DNA of 64,000 nucleotides from Nocardiopsis ansamitocini (GTDB lineage: Bacteria; Actinomycetota; Actinomycetes; Streptosporangiales; Streptosporangiaceae), in contig NZ_BSQG01000001.1 in NCBI RefSeq assembly GCF_030268225.1, positions 1,105,299-1,169,298 on the forward strand. The letters are read 5' to 3'. Positions within the stretch are counted from its first letter, which is position 1. Each line of letters starts with the position of its first letter. Positions 43,970 to 53,316 of the stretch are shown here, in pieces. The notes under the pieces were generated by a model. The model did not search any database and was not told where the DNA came from. It was given only the letters and a program-made list of their open reading frames with translations. The position numbers and the translations under genes were made by a program.

Positions 43970-44878
43970 CTAGAGAAGGCCCGCCGACTCGAGCCACTCG
44001 GCGGCGACCTCGTCGGGGTCCTCCTGGTCGATGCTCACACGCTGGTTGAGCTCCAGAAGCGTCTCGGTGGTGAGCTGCGCGGAAACCGCGTTGAGCGCTT
44101 CCCGGGCGGTCTCGTCGACGCTGGCGCTGTGGATCAGCGGGGTGACGTTCTGGGAGCCGAAGAGGTTCTCGGTGTCTTCCAGGACCACGAAGTCGTTGGC
44201 CACGATGACCGGGTCGGTGGTGAACAGGTTCGCCACCTGGATCTCGTCGTCCTTGAGCGCCTGCCAGACGATACCGATGTCCAGCGAACGGAACTCCTTG
44301 AATTCCAGGCCGTAACGGTCCTGCAGCCCCGGAACCCCCTGGGTCCGGGTCTCGAACTCGGGCGGACCGCCGAGGACGAGCTCGCCGGCGACGGGTTCGA
44401 GGTCGGCGATGCTGGTGAGCTCGTACTCGTCAGCAGTCGCGCGGCTGACCGAGAGGGAGTCCTTGTTCTCCGCCTCGGAGGAGTCGAGGATCTCCAGGCC
44501 GTCGGGGAGCTCCTCGGTGACGGCGGCGTTGGTGGCGTCGGTGTCACCGGAGGTCGCCCCGGGGTCGAGGTAGAACTGGATCGCCCCGTTGTATTCGGGG
44601 AAGACCGACAGGTTTCCCGAGGCGATCTGGTCGTAGTAGACCTCGCGGCTGCCGATGCCGAACTTGGTCTCCACCTCGATGTCCTTGGCTTCAAGGGCCT
44701 GGGCGTAGATGTTGCCGAGAAGCGTGCTCTCCGGGAAGTCCGCGGAGCCCACGACGACCGTACCGGCTTCGGGAGTGTCACCGTCCCCCTCTTCGAAGGG
44801 GTCGCTTCCGCCACCGCAGGCGGTCATGAGCATCAGGAGCGGAACGCCTGCGGCAGCCAGGCGGGTGAAAGTAGGCAT
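43970..44878 (-). CDS. OpuC-type glycine betaine/choline/carnitine-binding lipoprotein
   Basis: 302-aa substrate-binding protein. The ATG at 44878 follows GAGGAG at 10 nt. The lipobox MTAC gives a lipid-anchored extracytoplasmic protein. The QAT-type binding domain shows VVVGSADFPESTLLGNIYAQAL, FPEYNGAIQFYL, and the acceptor loops VLGGPPEFETR and RSLDIGIVWQALKDDEIQVANLFTTD. Quaternary-ammonium osmoprotectants are the likely ligand. Last gene of the transporter operon. Confidence 0.9.
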   Translation of the reverse strand: MPTFTRLAAAGVPLLMLMTACGGGSDPFEEGDGDTPEAGTVVVGSADFPESTLLGNIYAQALEAKDIEVETKFGIGSREVYYDQIASGNLSVFPEYNGAIQFYLDPGATSGDTDATNAAVTEELPDGLEILDSSEAENKDSLSVSRATADEYELTSIADLEPVAGELVLGGPPEFETRTQGVPGLQDRYGLEFKEFRSLDIGIVWQALKDDEIQVANLFTTDPVIVANDFVVLEDTENLFGSQNVTPLIHSASVDETAREALNAVSAQLTTETLLELNQRVSIDQEDPDEVAAEWLESAGLL

Positions 44879-44918
44879 GTGGTGGTGTCTCCTCAAGCGG
44901 GGATGGTGGTGGCGAAAC

Positions 44919-45593
44919 TTATTTGGCCGCGGCCTGGCGTAGTCCTGGAGCGACCAGGAAGCGGCGCAGCAGATAGAACATCAGGGTGACGAGCACGGCC
45001 AGCGCAACGACGAGCAGGGAACCGCCGACCACCATGTCGAATTCGCGTCGGGCCTGTCCGTCCACGATGAACCGGCCCAGGCCACCGATTCCCACGTACG
45101 CGGCAATGGTTGCGGTGGACACCACTTGGATGGCGGCAGTACGCATTCCGAGCAGGATGAGCGGGAGCGCGACCGGCAGCTCCAGCTTGAGCAACACCTC
45201 GTGGCCGCGCATACCCATTCCCTGGGCCGCGTCTTTGAGCTGGGGATCGACGCCGCGCACCCCTTCATAGGTGTTGACGAGGATGGGGGGCACGGCCAGC
45301 GCCACGAGCGCGACCATGACAGGGGCGACGCCGATTCCCACCGCGATCACCACGAGCATGAGCACACCGATGGTGGGCAGTGCGCGCGCGAAGTTGGCGA
45401 TGCTGGCGGTAAGGAACCCGCCGCGTCCGGTGTGGCCGGTCACCAGTCCGACCGGCACTCCGATGAGGGTAGCGAGGGCGAGCGCCTGCGCGGAGTACAG
45501 GACGTGCTGTCCGAGTCGCGTGGGAATTCCCGCTCCGCCGCTCCATTGGGCCGGGTCGCTGATCCAGAGCCAGAACTCAAGGAAAAGGTTCAT
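44919..45593 (-). CDS. OpuC-type ABC transporter permease (second)
   Basis: 224-aa permease with about six helices and the ABC contact loop DAAQGMGMRGHEVLLKLELPVALPLI. The start overlaps the stop of the upstream permease by 4 bp, and the binding-protein gene follows after 40 bp. It pairs with the 251-aa permease to form the osmoprotectant channel. Confidence 0.9.
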   Translation of the reverse strand: MNLFLEFWLWISDPAQWSGGAGIPTRLGQHVLYSAQALALATLIGVPVGLVTGHTGRGGFLTASIANFARALPTIGVLMLVVIAVGIGVAPVMVALVALAVPPILVNTYEGVRGVDPQLKDAAQGMGMRGHEVLLKLELPVALPLILLGMRTAAIQVVSTATIAAYVGIGGLGRFIVDGQARREFDMVVGGSLLVVALAVLVTLMFYLLRRFLVAPGLRQAAAK

Positions 45594-46345
45594 GTGGCCT
45601 CCGCTCGCCGGGAACCGGTGTCGGTAGCGGGAGCGGTGGTTCCGGCGCCTGCTTCCCTACGGGCCGCGGACGTGCGCCGGGCAGCGCGTTCACTGCCTCT
45701 GGTCCACGGCGTGAGCAGACGCTGCATCAGCACCAGCAGTCCGTCGACCAGGAAGGCGAGCAGCACCGACAGAACGATTCCCACGATGATGGGAGTGGGG
45801 AACTGCCGTCGGAAACCGTCGGTGAGGATGAGCTGCCCGAGACCGCCGAGGCCCACCAGCGAGGCAACACTCACCATGCTGATGGTGGCCACGGCCGCAA
45901 CCCGCAGTCCGGCGATCGCCACGGGAAGTGCGATGGGCAGTTCGACCTGGATGAGGCGGCGCAGCGGTGAGAAGCCCATGGCGATGGCGGCCTGGCGCAC
46001 GTGTTGGGGCACCTGGTAGAGGCCGTCCACGACGTTGGGGACCAGGATCGCCAACGTGTAGAGCGAAAGCGGAATGATCGCGGTCCACTGGGTGAAACCG
46101 GTATAGGGAAGCAGCAGGAAGAACAGCGCGATCGAGGGCACCGCGTAGAGGATGTTCACACCGGTGAACACCGAGGGGTAGAGCCAGCGCCAGCGGGCGC
46201 AGACAACCCCGAGCGGAACGGCGATGAGGAGGCCGATGAGGATCGGCACCAGTGCCAGCTGGATGTGCTCCAGGAGGCGGGTGCCGACGGGGTCGTCCCA
46301 GTTGCGTGCGATCCAGTCCCAGCGGATCAGCGGCTGGTCACCCAT
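45590..46345 (-). CDS. OpuC-type ABC transporter permease (first)
   Basis: 251-aa permease with about five or six helices and the contact loop VRQAAIAMGFSPLRRLIQVELPIALP. Typical for the family are VNILYAVPSIALFFLLLP and VASLVGLGGLGQLI. The C-terminal 40 residues are a basic Ala/Arg/Thr tail. It starts within the end of the ATPase gene (8-bp overlap) and overlaps the next permease by 4 bp. The longer open frame upstream is a shadow of the ATPase gene. Confidence 0.9.
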   Translation of the reverse strand: MGDQPLIRWDWIARNWDDPVGTRLLEHIQLALVPILIGLLIAVPLGVVCARWRWLYPSVFTGVNILYAVPSIALFFLLLPYTGFTQWTAIIPLSLYTLAILVPNVVDGLYQVPQHVRQAAIAMGFSPLRRLIQVELPIALPVAIAGLRVAAVATISMVSVASLVGLGGLGQLILTDGFRRQFPTPIIVGIVLSVLLAFLVDGLLVLMQRLLTPWTRGSERAARRTSAARREAGAGTTAPATDTGSRRAEAT

Positions 46346-47492
46346 CGGAACGCACCGGCTCGGCGGTGGGGGCCTCCTCGGCGCCCACCGACCAGATCGC
46401 GGAGCCCAACTCCGACTGGGCGACCACGCCGACCACGCGGCCGTCGGCGTCGACACCGACTGCGCGCCCCGCAGGAGAGAGCACTGCTGCGTCCAGAGCG
46501 GCCCGCAGGGAGTCGGTCTCGACGGTGAAGACGTGCCCGTAGTCGACCAGGTCGAGTGAACCCACCACGGTGCCGGGGTCCGCGGCCCCCAGGGTCTCGG
46601 TCGAGACCCAGCCACGCGGACCGCGCTCGCCGTCGACGACCAACAGCCACGGTTCCCCACTGCGCAGGGCCAGTTCCCTGGCCCGACCGGCCTGGACGTC
46701 GTCGCCCACGACCGTGTCGGTGCGGGGGGTGAGCAGCCTGGCCGGGAAGAACGACAGACGCCGAACGCCTCGGTCGTAACCGATAAAACCTTCGACGAAG
46801 GAGTCGACGGGGTTGGCGAGCAGACGCTCCGGGGTATCCAGCTGGGCCAGCTTGCCGCCCGGGCGGAAGACAGCAATGGAGTCGCCCAGCTTGACGGCTT
46901 CGTCGATGTCGTGGGTGACGAAGACGATGGTCTTGTGGAGTTCTGCCTGGAGGCGGATCAGTTCGTCCTGAAGGCTGGTCCGCACGACCGGGTCGACCGC
47001 GCTGAAGGGCTCGTCCATGAGCAGGACGGGCGGATCGGCTGCGAGCGCCCTTGCCACGCCGACCCGCTGCTGCTGTCCGCCGGAAAGCTGGTGCGGGTAG
47101 CGCTTGGCCTGCTCCGGTTGCAGGCCGACGAGCTCCATCAGCTCGCGGGCGCGCGCACGCGCGCGCGGCTTTCCCCAGCCGAGCAGGAAGGGCACCGTCG
47201 CGATGTTGTCCACGATGGTGCGGTGCGGGAAGAGGCCCGCCTGCTGGATGACGTAGCCGATGGAACGCCGTAGAACAGCTGGATCTCGGTCCCGGATGTC
47301 TTGGCCCTCAACGGTGATCAGACCGGTGGTCGGCTCGACCATCCGGTTGATCATCCGCAAGGAAGTGGTCTTGCCGCACCCTGACGGGCCGACGAAGACG
47401 GTGGTGCGCCCGGCCGGGATCTCGATATCGAGGTCGTCGACGGCGATGGTGCCGTCGGGGTAGCGCTTAGTGATGCCCGTGAAGGTGATCAT
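46338..47492 (-). CDS. OpuC-type ABC transporter ATPase with C-terminal CBS pair
   Basis: 384-aa ATPase, first gene of the operon. Walker A GPSGCGKTT, signature LSGGQQQR and Walker B LLMDEPFSAVDP are present, followed by THDIDEAVKLGD. The last 120 residues form tandem CBS domains, which in OpuA/OpuC-type ATPases sense ionic strength or c-di-AMP. The second copy is somewhat diverged. The ATG at 47492 gives the family start MITFTGITKRYPDG. GAAGGAC lies 13 nt upstream. Osmotic induction is likely, but I see no specific operator. Confidence 0.92.
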   Translation of the reverse strand: MITFTGITKRYPDGTIAVDDLDIEIPAGRTTVFVGPSGCGKTTSLRMINRMVEPTTGLITVEGQDIRDRDPAVLRRSIGYVIQQAGLFPHRTIVDNIATVPFLLGWGKPRARARARELMELVGLQPEQAKRYPHQLSGGQQQRVGVARALAADPPVLLMDEPFSAVDPVVRTSLQDELIRLQAELHKTIVFVTHDIDEAVKLGDSIAVFRPGGKLAQLDTPERLLANPVDSFVEGFIGYDRGVRRLSFFPARLLTPRTDTVVGDDVQAGRARELALRSGEPWLLVVDGERGPRGWVSTETLGAADPGTVVGSLDLVDYGHVFTVETDSLRAALDAAVLSPAGRAVGVDADGRVVGVVAQSELGSAIWSVGAEEAPTAEPVRSDG

Positions 47493-47696
47493 GACGCTTG
47501 TACGGGTCCTTCGGTAAGCAGCCGTTTTGTCATGGGCTCGCTCGTTCCCGCTGTTAGACGACTCAAACAACGCCAACCTACCAAAAACCTACCGGACCAC
47601 TCGAGAATGACTCACCTGGAGATTCGTCCTCCCGCCCCGTCACGGTGGGTTCGGGACCCCGGCCACCCGTTGGAACACCATCGGCACGAAGGGTCC

Positions 47697-48380
47697 TCAC
47701 CCGCGTGGGGCGCGCCCGCTCCCGCTCGGCTCGCCCGCGACCCATTCGGCCAACTGGGTCAGGTCGGAAACGACCACGTCGGCCTGTTCTGCGCCAAGGC
47801 GCTCGGCATGCAGATAACCCCACATCCCGCGGCGCAGGAGGGCTGCCCGGAATCCGGCCGCCTTGGCGGGAAGCACATCGTTGTCGAGGCGATCGCCCAC
47901 GTAGAGAATCTCCTCCGGGGCGTACCCGGACTCGGCCGCGACCCGCGCGAAGAACGCCGGGTCGGGCTTGGCGATTCCCCAGGCGTCGGAGACGTGAACG
48001 GCGTCCACCGGCAATCCCATCGCTTCAAGTGCGGGACCGGCCTGTACGGGCTGGTTTCCGGCGATGAGGATCTGGAGGCCCGCGGCGCGCAGGGCCGCGA
48101 GGGAGGTGCGGACATCAGGGTAGAGGTCATCCGCATCGAAGTCCTCGCGCAGGGAGCCGGGCTCGGCGCGCCGCCAGGCCTCGCTCTCCGCGTCCAGGTC
48201 GAAACCGGGCTTGACCAGCCGAAAGGCGTCGATCATCGGACGCCCCTCGGTGAGGACCCCGCCGAGGATCCCGAAGAAGGTCAGGTGGGGGACTTCGAGG
48301 CGGTCTGCCCAGCGGCCGAAGATCCTGGTCTCGTCGATCAGGGTCTCGCCGACGTCGAAAACTACGCTGCGGATCGTCAC
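47697..48380 (-). CDS. HAD-superfamily hydrolase
   Basis: 227 aa from the GTG at 48380. HAD motif I is VFDVGETLID (the second Asp of the usual DxD is replaced by Glu, as in several phosphatase subfamilies). Motif II is LIAGNQ, motif III is KPDPAFF and motif IV is YVGDRLDNDV. It probably hydrolyses a phosphorylated metabolite or organic halide, which cannot be specified. It follows the Nudix regulator gene after 49 bp and may be co-transcribed with it. Confidence 0.85.
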   Translation of the reverse strand: MTIRSVVFDVGETLIDETRIFGRWADRLEVPHLTFFGILGGVLTEGRPMIDAFRLVKPGFDLDAESEAWRRAEPGSLREDFDADDLYPDVRTSLAALRAAGLQILIAGNQPVQAGPALEAMGLPVDAVHVSDAWGIAKPDPAFFARVAAESGYAPEEILYVGDRLDNDVLPAKAAGFRAALLRRGMWGYLHAERLGAEQADVVVSDLTQLAEWVAGEPSGSGRAPRG

Positions 48381-48429
48381 CAACCGGACGCTAACACAGT
48401 GCTCGTGGCGCCCTTCTCGGCAGTCGAGG

Positions 48430-49167
48430 CTAATCAGCGGGTGGCCGCAGGACCGCGAAGGCGTCGGTGATCTCCAGCGTCCGCGCACGAAATCTGAACA
48501 GCGCGGCAGGGCGCCCCCCTGAGCGGCCCGAGGGGACGCTCCGGCCGGTCTCCTCGATCTGCCCCCTGCGCAGCAGGACCCGTCGCAGGTTCGTGGCGGC
48601 CACATCATGGCCGAGCGCGGCGCGGTAGTAGCGCGAGAGCTGCGACATGGTGAACTCCGGCGGAGCGAGAGCGAACCCGATGTTGGTGTAGGAGAGCTTG
48701 GCGCGTAGCCGGCGTCGGGCGGAGTCGACCATGGCGGTGTGGTCGAAGGCCATCGGCAGCAGTTCGGACGCGAAGCACCATTCGGTGTCCGGGGGGACCA
48801 CCGGATCAATTCCTGCGGGCACGAGCCCCAGGTAGGCGGTGGCCAGCGTGCGCGCGAAAGGATCGCGGTCGGGGTCGCCCCGGGTCTCCAACTGTTCCAG
48901 GTGGGAGAGGTCGCGCACGTCGACCTTCTGGGCGAGCTGTCGGCGAATGGACTCCCCCAGTCCTTCGAGCATCCCCAGACTTCCACCGGGCAGCGCCCAC
49001 AGGCCCTCGCACGGAGGACGTCCGCGCCTCCACACCAGGACGCACAAGCGCCCTTCCCGAACCTGGAAGACGACCGCGAGCACTTCGTGGCCCACCCGGG
49101 GCGCCCCGGTGTGCGCCGCTGGGCCGAACCCGTCCGCGAACCGCTCTCCGGTTCCGTTGATATCCAC
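48430..49167 (-). CDS. nrtR: NrtR-type Nudix transcriptional regulator of NAD synthesis
   Basis: 245 aa. The Nudix fold (about 25-160) has a degenerate box: after GGSLGMLEGLGES the catalytic RExxEE is RRQLAQK, so hydrolase activity is probably lost, as in NrtR regulators that bind ADP-ribose or NAD-related ligands. The C-terminal winged helix (about 170-240, FTMSQLSRYYRAALGHDV and GRPAALFRF) matches NrtR. I use the GTG at 49167 because GGAGG lies eight bases upstream; the ATG at 49182 covers that site and is the alternative. Divergent from nadA, its likely target. Confidence 0.85.
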   Translation of the reverse strand: MDINGTGERFADGFGPAAHTGAPRVGHEVLAVVFQVREGRLCVLVWRRGRPPCEGLWALPGGSLGMLEGLGESIRRQLAQKVDVRDLSHLEQLETRGDPDRDPFARTLATAYLGLVPAGIDPVVPPDTEWCFASELLPMAFDHTAMVDSARRRLRAKLSYTNIGFALAPPEFTMSQLSRYYRAALGHDVAATNLRRVLLRRGQIEETGRSVPSGRSGGRPAALFRFRARTLEITDAFAVLRPPAD

Positions 49168-49193
49168 CCCTGTTCCCTCCATCAGTCACCATG

Positions 49194-49219
49194 TTAGGCT
49201 GAATCGAGTTTTAGCCTGA
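49194..49219. promoter_or_regulatory. Candidate NrtR operator between nrtR and nadA
   Basis: TTAGGCT and TTAGCCT-GAA flank a central AATCGAG in an imperfect inverted repeat (AGGCT at 49196-49200, AGCCT at 49213-49217) in the short divergent gap. A second TAG...CTA pair overlaps it to 49233. Position, symmetry and AT content fit an operator; I cannot compare with a verified consensus. Confidence 0.45.
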
Positions 49220-49313
49220 AAGACAAAAACTAGATGTGACCACATCGGCACATCCGGGAATCCCCACCGCCCCGCAGCGGAAACGCCCCCGGTCAAAGGA
49301 AGAAGCACCCACT

Positions 49314-50312
49314 ATGGCAACGGTCACCGTCGCTGAAGACGCGCAGACCAGGCAGGAATGGGCCGCGGAGGTTCGACGCCTCGCGGCCGAGCGGGACGCC
49401 GTCATCCTCGCGCACAACTACCAGCGCCCCGAGATTCAGGACGTCGCCCACTTCACCGGCGACTCCCTGGCCCTGTCCCGCCTGGCAGCCGAGGTCGAAG
49501 CGAGCACGATCGTCTTCTGCGGCGTGCACTTCATGGCCGAGACCGCCAAGATCCTGTCGCCGGAGAAGACGATCCTGCTGCCCGAACCCAAGGCAGGGTG
49601 CTCGCTGGCCGACACCGTCACGGCCGACGACGTGCGTGCCTGGCGCGGCGAGCATCCCGACGCAGTGGTCGTGGCCTACGTCAACACCACCGCCGCGGTG
49701 AAAGCGGAGACCGACGTGTGCTGCACCTCCTCCAACGCGGCCGACGTCATCCGCTCCATCCCCGAGGACAGGGAGATCCTGTTCCTGCCCGACCAATTCC
49801 TGGGTGCGCACGTCAAACGGGTGACCGGACGCGACAACATCCGGATCTGGATGGGCGAGTGCCACGTGCACGCCGGGATCGACGGTCACACACTGCGCGC
49901 ACGGGCCGAGGCAGAACCCGACGCCGAGCTTTACGTGCACCCCGAATGCGGCTGTGCGACATCGGCGCTGTACCTGGCGACCTCGGGTGCGGTTCCCGAG
50001 GAGCGGGTGAAGGTGCTGTCCACAGGCGGCATGCTGAGCGCGGCCGAGCAGACGACCGCGAACAAGGTGCTGGTCGCCACCGAGACCGGGATGCTGCACC
50101 AGTTGCGCGCCGCCAATCACACGACGGTCTTCGAGCCGGTGAACGCACGGGCGGAATGCCACTACATGAAGATGATCACCGCGGACAAGCTGTTGTGGGC
50201 ACTGCGCAACGGCACCACCGAGATCCACGTGCCCAAAGAGATCGCGGCCAGGGCTCGCCAGTCCGTGGAACGAATGGTGGCGATCGGCTCGCCCTCGCGC
50301 GGCGGCGAATAG
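49314..50312 (+). CDS. nadA: Quinolinate synthase A
   Basis: Condenses iminoaspartate with dihydroxyacetone phosphate to quinolinate, the second step of de novo NAD synthesis, using a [4Fe-4S] cluster. 332 aa from the ATG at 49314 (AAGGAAG upstream). A GTG at 49236 would add 26 residues without a ribosome site. Likely cluster cysteines are Cys69 ([10 protein letters not shown]), Cys212 (HPECGC) and Cys282 (AECHYMKM). The triose-phosphate-binding SSNAADV and [12 protein letters not shown] segments are also clear. Usual partners nadB and nadC are not downstream. Confidence 0.95.
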   Translation: MATVTVAEDAQTRQEWAAEVRRLAAERDAVILAHNYQRPEIQDVAHFTGDSLALSRLAAEVEASTIVFCGVHFMAETAKILSPEKTILLPEPKAGCSLADTVTADDVRAWRGEHPDAVVVAYVNTTAAVKAETDVCCTSSNAADVIRSIPEDREILFLPDQFLGAHVKRVTGRDNIRIWMGECHVHAGIDGHTLRARAEAEPDAELYVHPECGCATSALYLATSGAVPEERVKVLSTGGMLSAAEQTTANKVLVATETGMLHQLRAANHTTVFEPVNARAECHYMKMITADKLLWALRNGTTEIHVPKEIAARARQSVERMVAIGSPSRGGE

Positions 50313-50504
50313 ACACGGGCCCCTTCATGACGGGTGGAGAGCCTTGGAAGAAGGCAACCCACCCGGTAAGGGAAAGCTTGCCGTTTGGACACAGATTGGA
50401 GAACCCAAAGGACAGCGATAGCCATAATCGCTAGCGTCTCGGACAACTCCGACTTTTCTGAAGCGAGTCGGCGGCAGCGTGGAAACGAATGGGTTGGGGG
50501 GGGC

Positions 50505-51950
50505 GTGACTACGCAGCGAAGACCGGGACACCGGCACGACATCACCGATGACGGCGAGTTCGTCATACTCCTGCGCGAGGGCAGAGGACACGAACAGTGT
50601 TACGACACGTTCGCCCCCGCTCTCTACCGCTACTGCTGGATCATGCTCGGCCCATGCGGTGACGAGAGTGGTGATGCCCCGGGTGAGGCTGTTCGGGAGG
50701 CGTTCCTCGCAGCAGTGGAGCTACGCCCGCAGCTCCGCGACCGAGAAGCGTTCAAATCCTGGTTGTTCGCGTTGGCGCGCACCGCGTGTCAGCGACGTGG
50801 GTTCACCCGGCGCTCACCCTATGCCGCGCTGGCGGTGGTCCCCGCGGAGCGACCCATGGTGGAGGCCATGTCCCAGGTCCCGCCCAGCCATCGCGAACTA
50901 CTCGAACTGAACCTGCGGCACGGGCTCACCTCCACAGAGATCGCGACGGTCCTGGGGCTGGACCCCGAGACGGTCAGCGAACTGTGCCGCTCAGCGCTCA
51001 GGCGCGTCACCGACCTGCTCTCCGAGCAGGAGCCGGTCGTGTCCGCGCACCGGGCGGCGGGTCCGCAACCCCTGACCGACATCGCCGGGACACTCATCGG
51101 AGTCGCTCTGCCCGGACCGCCCGCGGCTCTTCGCGCACGTGTGCTCGAAGAGTGCACCGCACAGGAGGCAGCCGCAGCGCGGCTGGAAGCCGCCGCGATC
51201 GTTCGACCGCTGAGGCCCGACGGATTTCCGCTGCATCGACCGCGCGGCCCGGTCGGCACCCTCGACATAACCGACGACTTCGTCGAAGACCTGGAGCAGG
51301 AGGAAGACCTCACCTCGGTCCGAAGCGACCGGACGACGACAGCCGATGTTCCTGCGCGCCGGACGGCCGAGCCCGTGGCCGAACTCGTCGCGGCCACTGG
51401 CAAGGAGCTGCCCGGCCCCCAGGGCGAGGACGATCGGCGCTCCCGCTGGCTGGTTCCCGCGGCGGCGGGAGTGGCAACCGCCGTTGTCGCATGCTCGCTG
51501 TGGGGTATGGGAGCGTTCCTACAGAACCGTCCCAGCAGCACGGTCGCCGACGGCCTCTTTCCGGGGGAACGGATCGAGGCACCGGTCGATCCGAGCGACA
51601 CCACCGCAGAACCCCCGTCCGACCACAACCCCGGCCCTGCGCCGGCCACTGACGAACAGCTCGATCCCGCGCAGGTCGGGACCGCTGTGCCGGAGACGGC
51701 CTCCCCCGGCTCCCTCGTGCAGGAAACCGAGGCCGTGGAAGCCCCTGGGGAGCAGTCCCCCGGCTCTCCCGAGCAGCCCGCACCACCCGTCGAGCAACCG
51801 GGCCCGGAGCCGGAGCCGGCACCCGAACAACCGGAGCAGCCCGTGGTGATACCGCCGGTGGAGATTCCCGACGAGCAGCCGCCGGGGCGCACCAACGTGG
51901 TCACCGAACTGGTCGGCGGCGTTCTCGGCCTTCTCGGCCTCGGCGCGTAG
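50505..51950 (+). CDS. Sigma-70-like protein with transmembrane anchor and Pro-rich outer tail
   Basis: 481 aa from the GTG at 50505; the frame is open to 50385. Residues about 20-95 resemble sigma region 2 (YDTFAPALYRYCWIML and SWLFALARTACQRR). Residues 122-172 resemble region 4 (VPPSHRELLELNLRHGLTSTEIATVLGLDPETVSEL). A long acidic linker leads to one membrane helix (about 314-336) and then a Pro/Glu-rich tail of about 145 residues, expected outside the cell. It is either an ECF-like sigma factor tethered to the membrane or a sigma-derived signalling protein. No separate anti-sigma gene is adjacent. It ends 24 bp from the convergent lipoprotein gene. Confidence 0.8.
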   Translation: MTTQRRPGHRHDITDDGEFVILLREGRGHEQCYDTFAPALYRYCWIMLGPCGDESGDAPGEAVREAFLAAVELRPQLRDREAFKSWLFALARTACQRRGFTRRSPYAALAVVPAERPMVEAMSQVPPSHRELLELNLRHGLTSTEIATVLGLDPETVSELCRSALRRVTDLLSEQEPVVSAHRAAGPQPLTDIAGTLIGVALPGPPAALRARVLEECTAQEAAAARLEAAAIVRPLRPDGFPLHRPRGPVGTLDITDDFVEDLEQEEDLTSVRSDRTTTADVPARRTAEPVAELVAATGKELPGPQGEDDRRSRWLVPAAAGVATAVVACSLWGMGAFLQNRPSSTVADGLFPGERIEAPVDPSDTTAEPPSDHNPGPAPATDEQLDPAQVGTAVPETASPGSLVQETEAVEAPGEQSPGSPEQPAPPVEQPGPEPEPAPEQPEQPVVIPPVEIPDEQPPGRTNVVTELVGGVLGLLGLGA

Positions 51951-51974
51951 GCGGTGCGACCCCGATGCCCCGCA

Positions 51975-52829
51975 TCAGGTGGGGTAGGCGACCGAGCACT
52001 CCCCCTGAGGGAACTCACTCCCCAGGTCATAGGGGTCGACCACTGCCCCGCCCCTGCCGGGGCCGTCCGTTTTTAGATCCGTCGGGAAGAGCGGGACGAG
52101 ATAGCTGTCGTCATCGAGGTCGCAGTGCACGGGGGTCGCGCTGTTGGCGAGGCTGAAGGTCCGCAGCCGAACGTCCGGCTCGGCCACCGGGTCAACGGAG
52201 AAGACAAAGGTCCCCTCGGCTCCGATGACCAACCGGGTGGAGGCAGACTCATCCGGCTTGGCGATCGGATAGACGAAGTTGTAACGAACGGCGACCTCGA
52301 TGAGGTCGTCGACGCGACTGTCCGACTTCCGCACCGTCGTCTCCCCCAGGGCCCGGACCTGTGTTCCGATGAGTTCGGCGCTTCCGGGGGCGAGGTTGAG
52401 CACGACGGCCCGGGTGCTGTTCTCGCCTTCTGCGTCGAGTCCGTCCTCGAACCAGGAAAGGAGTTCCGGTTCGAGTATTTCCTGGAAGGCCGAGTTGTCA
52501 CCGTCGAAGACTGCTTCCGGGGTGAGATAGACCGCTGTGAGCAGTTCCTCGGTGGCCGTGAGGGCCGCGTCGACCCGGGACTGCTCGACTCCGTGCAGGA
52601 CGGCGTCGACGGGGCCCCTGCTGATCGCCTCGGCCGCGAGCGGATAGTCCGCGGCGGGTGAATCCCCGAAAGGGTCTGCCGGATCGATCGCGTATTCGGG
52701 GCCCTGTTCCCGAACGAGAAAGGTCAGCGGGTCCAACGCCGTGCACCCGGGGACGGTGAAGGCCAAAGAGGTGGCGACCATGGCGAAAGCGGTACGCCCC
52801 GGGGTGACAGGGGCGGTGAACAGCGTCAT
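51975..52829 (-). CDS. Predicted lipoprotein of unknown function
   Basis: 284 aa from the ATG at 52829, with AGGAAG seven bases upstream. Signal sequence with lipobox VPGC (about residues 25-28). The mature part begins TALDPLTFLVREQGPEYAIDP, has a helical segment VDAALTATEELLTAVYLTPEAVF, and then a beta-rich half. Two late cysteines (VHCDLDD, GECSVAYP) could pair. I do not recognise a family. It is convergent with the sigma-like gene and may be part of the same signalling unit, which is only inferred from position. Confidence 0.78.
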   Translation of the reverse strand: MTLFTAPVTPGRTAFAMVATSLAFTVPGCTALDPLTFLVREQGPEYAIDPADPFGDSPAADYPLAAEAISRGPVDAVLHGVEQSRVDAALTATEELLTAVYLTPEAVFDGDNSAFQEILEPELLSWFEDGLDAEGENSTRAVVLNLAPGSAELIGTQVRALGETTVRKSDSRVDDLIEVAVRYNFVYPIAKPDESASTRLVIGAEGTFVFSVDPVAEPDVRLRTFSLANSATPVHCDLDDDSYLVPLFPTDLKTDGPGRGGAVVDPYDLGSEFPQGECSVAYPT

Positions 52830-53316
52830 GGCGGAGCTTCCTCTGCAAACAGTGCGGTCGTGACCGGGCAGCAGGGCGACACGGTTCACCGGGGAGCGGC
52901 CCGGGCGAGCAACCCGCGGCAGGAACACGTTAACCATCCGGAACGGGAATCCCAACAGGAAACCGCGTCCGCCGGAGAACCTCGGCCCGAACGCGCGGTC
53001 GTCATGACGGGGCCCGCCCTGAACGTCGGGCTGCTGCCGCCCGGGCAGGCGTCGCCTCATCGACGACCGGACGTTGTTCGTTCACCGCCCGTTCGCCGCA
53101 GAAAGGCGGGTACTAAACTGGCTGGTAACGTCTGGGGCGTGTGACAAACGAGGTGATCCGTTGACTCTGCCGGAAAGAGTGGTGTCCCATCCGGCTCTGC
53201 CTTCCCACCGCCCTGAGACCCTTCCGGTCGCCCTCACCACCCCGTTCTACTCCGCTATCGCCACCGTGCCGACGCGTCGGCCGCCGCGGCCTCGCCTGTG
53301 ATGGGTTGTCAACGAC
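52830..53316. other. Divergent region upstream of the GT4 operon
   Basis: 487 bp between the lipoprotein and the glycosyltransferase. Around 53109-53130 the sequence GGTACTAAACTGGCTGGTAA is AT-richer and may be promoter DNA. A 46-codon frame (53161-53301, TTG start after AGGTGA, same frame as the glycosyltransferase but closed by TGA) has moderately coding-like third positions and could be a leader peptide. Otherwise nothing clear. Confidence 0.4.

Noticed and set aside
49236-49313. Longer nadA start at GTG 49236
   Set aside because: No ribosome-binding site precedes it, and the extra residues overlap the probable operator region.
52830-53060. Upstream extension of the 284-aa lipoprotein
   Set aside because: The ATG at 52829 has a ribosome site and starts a normal lipoprotein signal; the extension would bury it.
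53161-53301. 46-codon frame with TTG start upstream of the GT4 gene
   Set aside because: A possible leader, but it has no similarity, and it shares the GT4 frame, so coding-like third positions could be accidental. Mentioned only in the region note.
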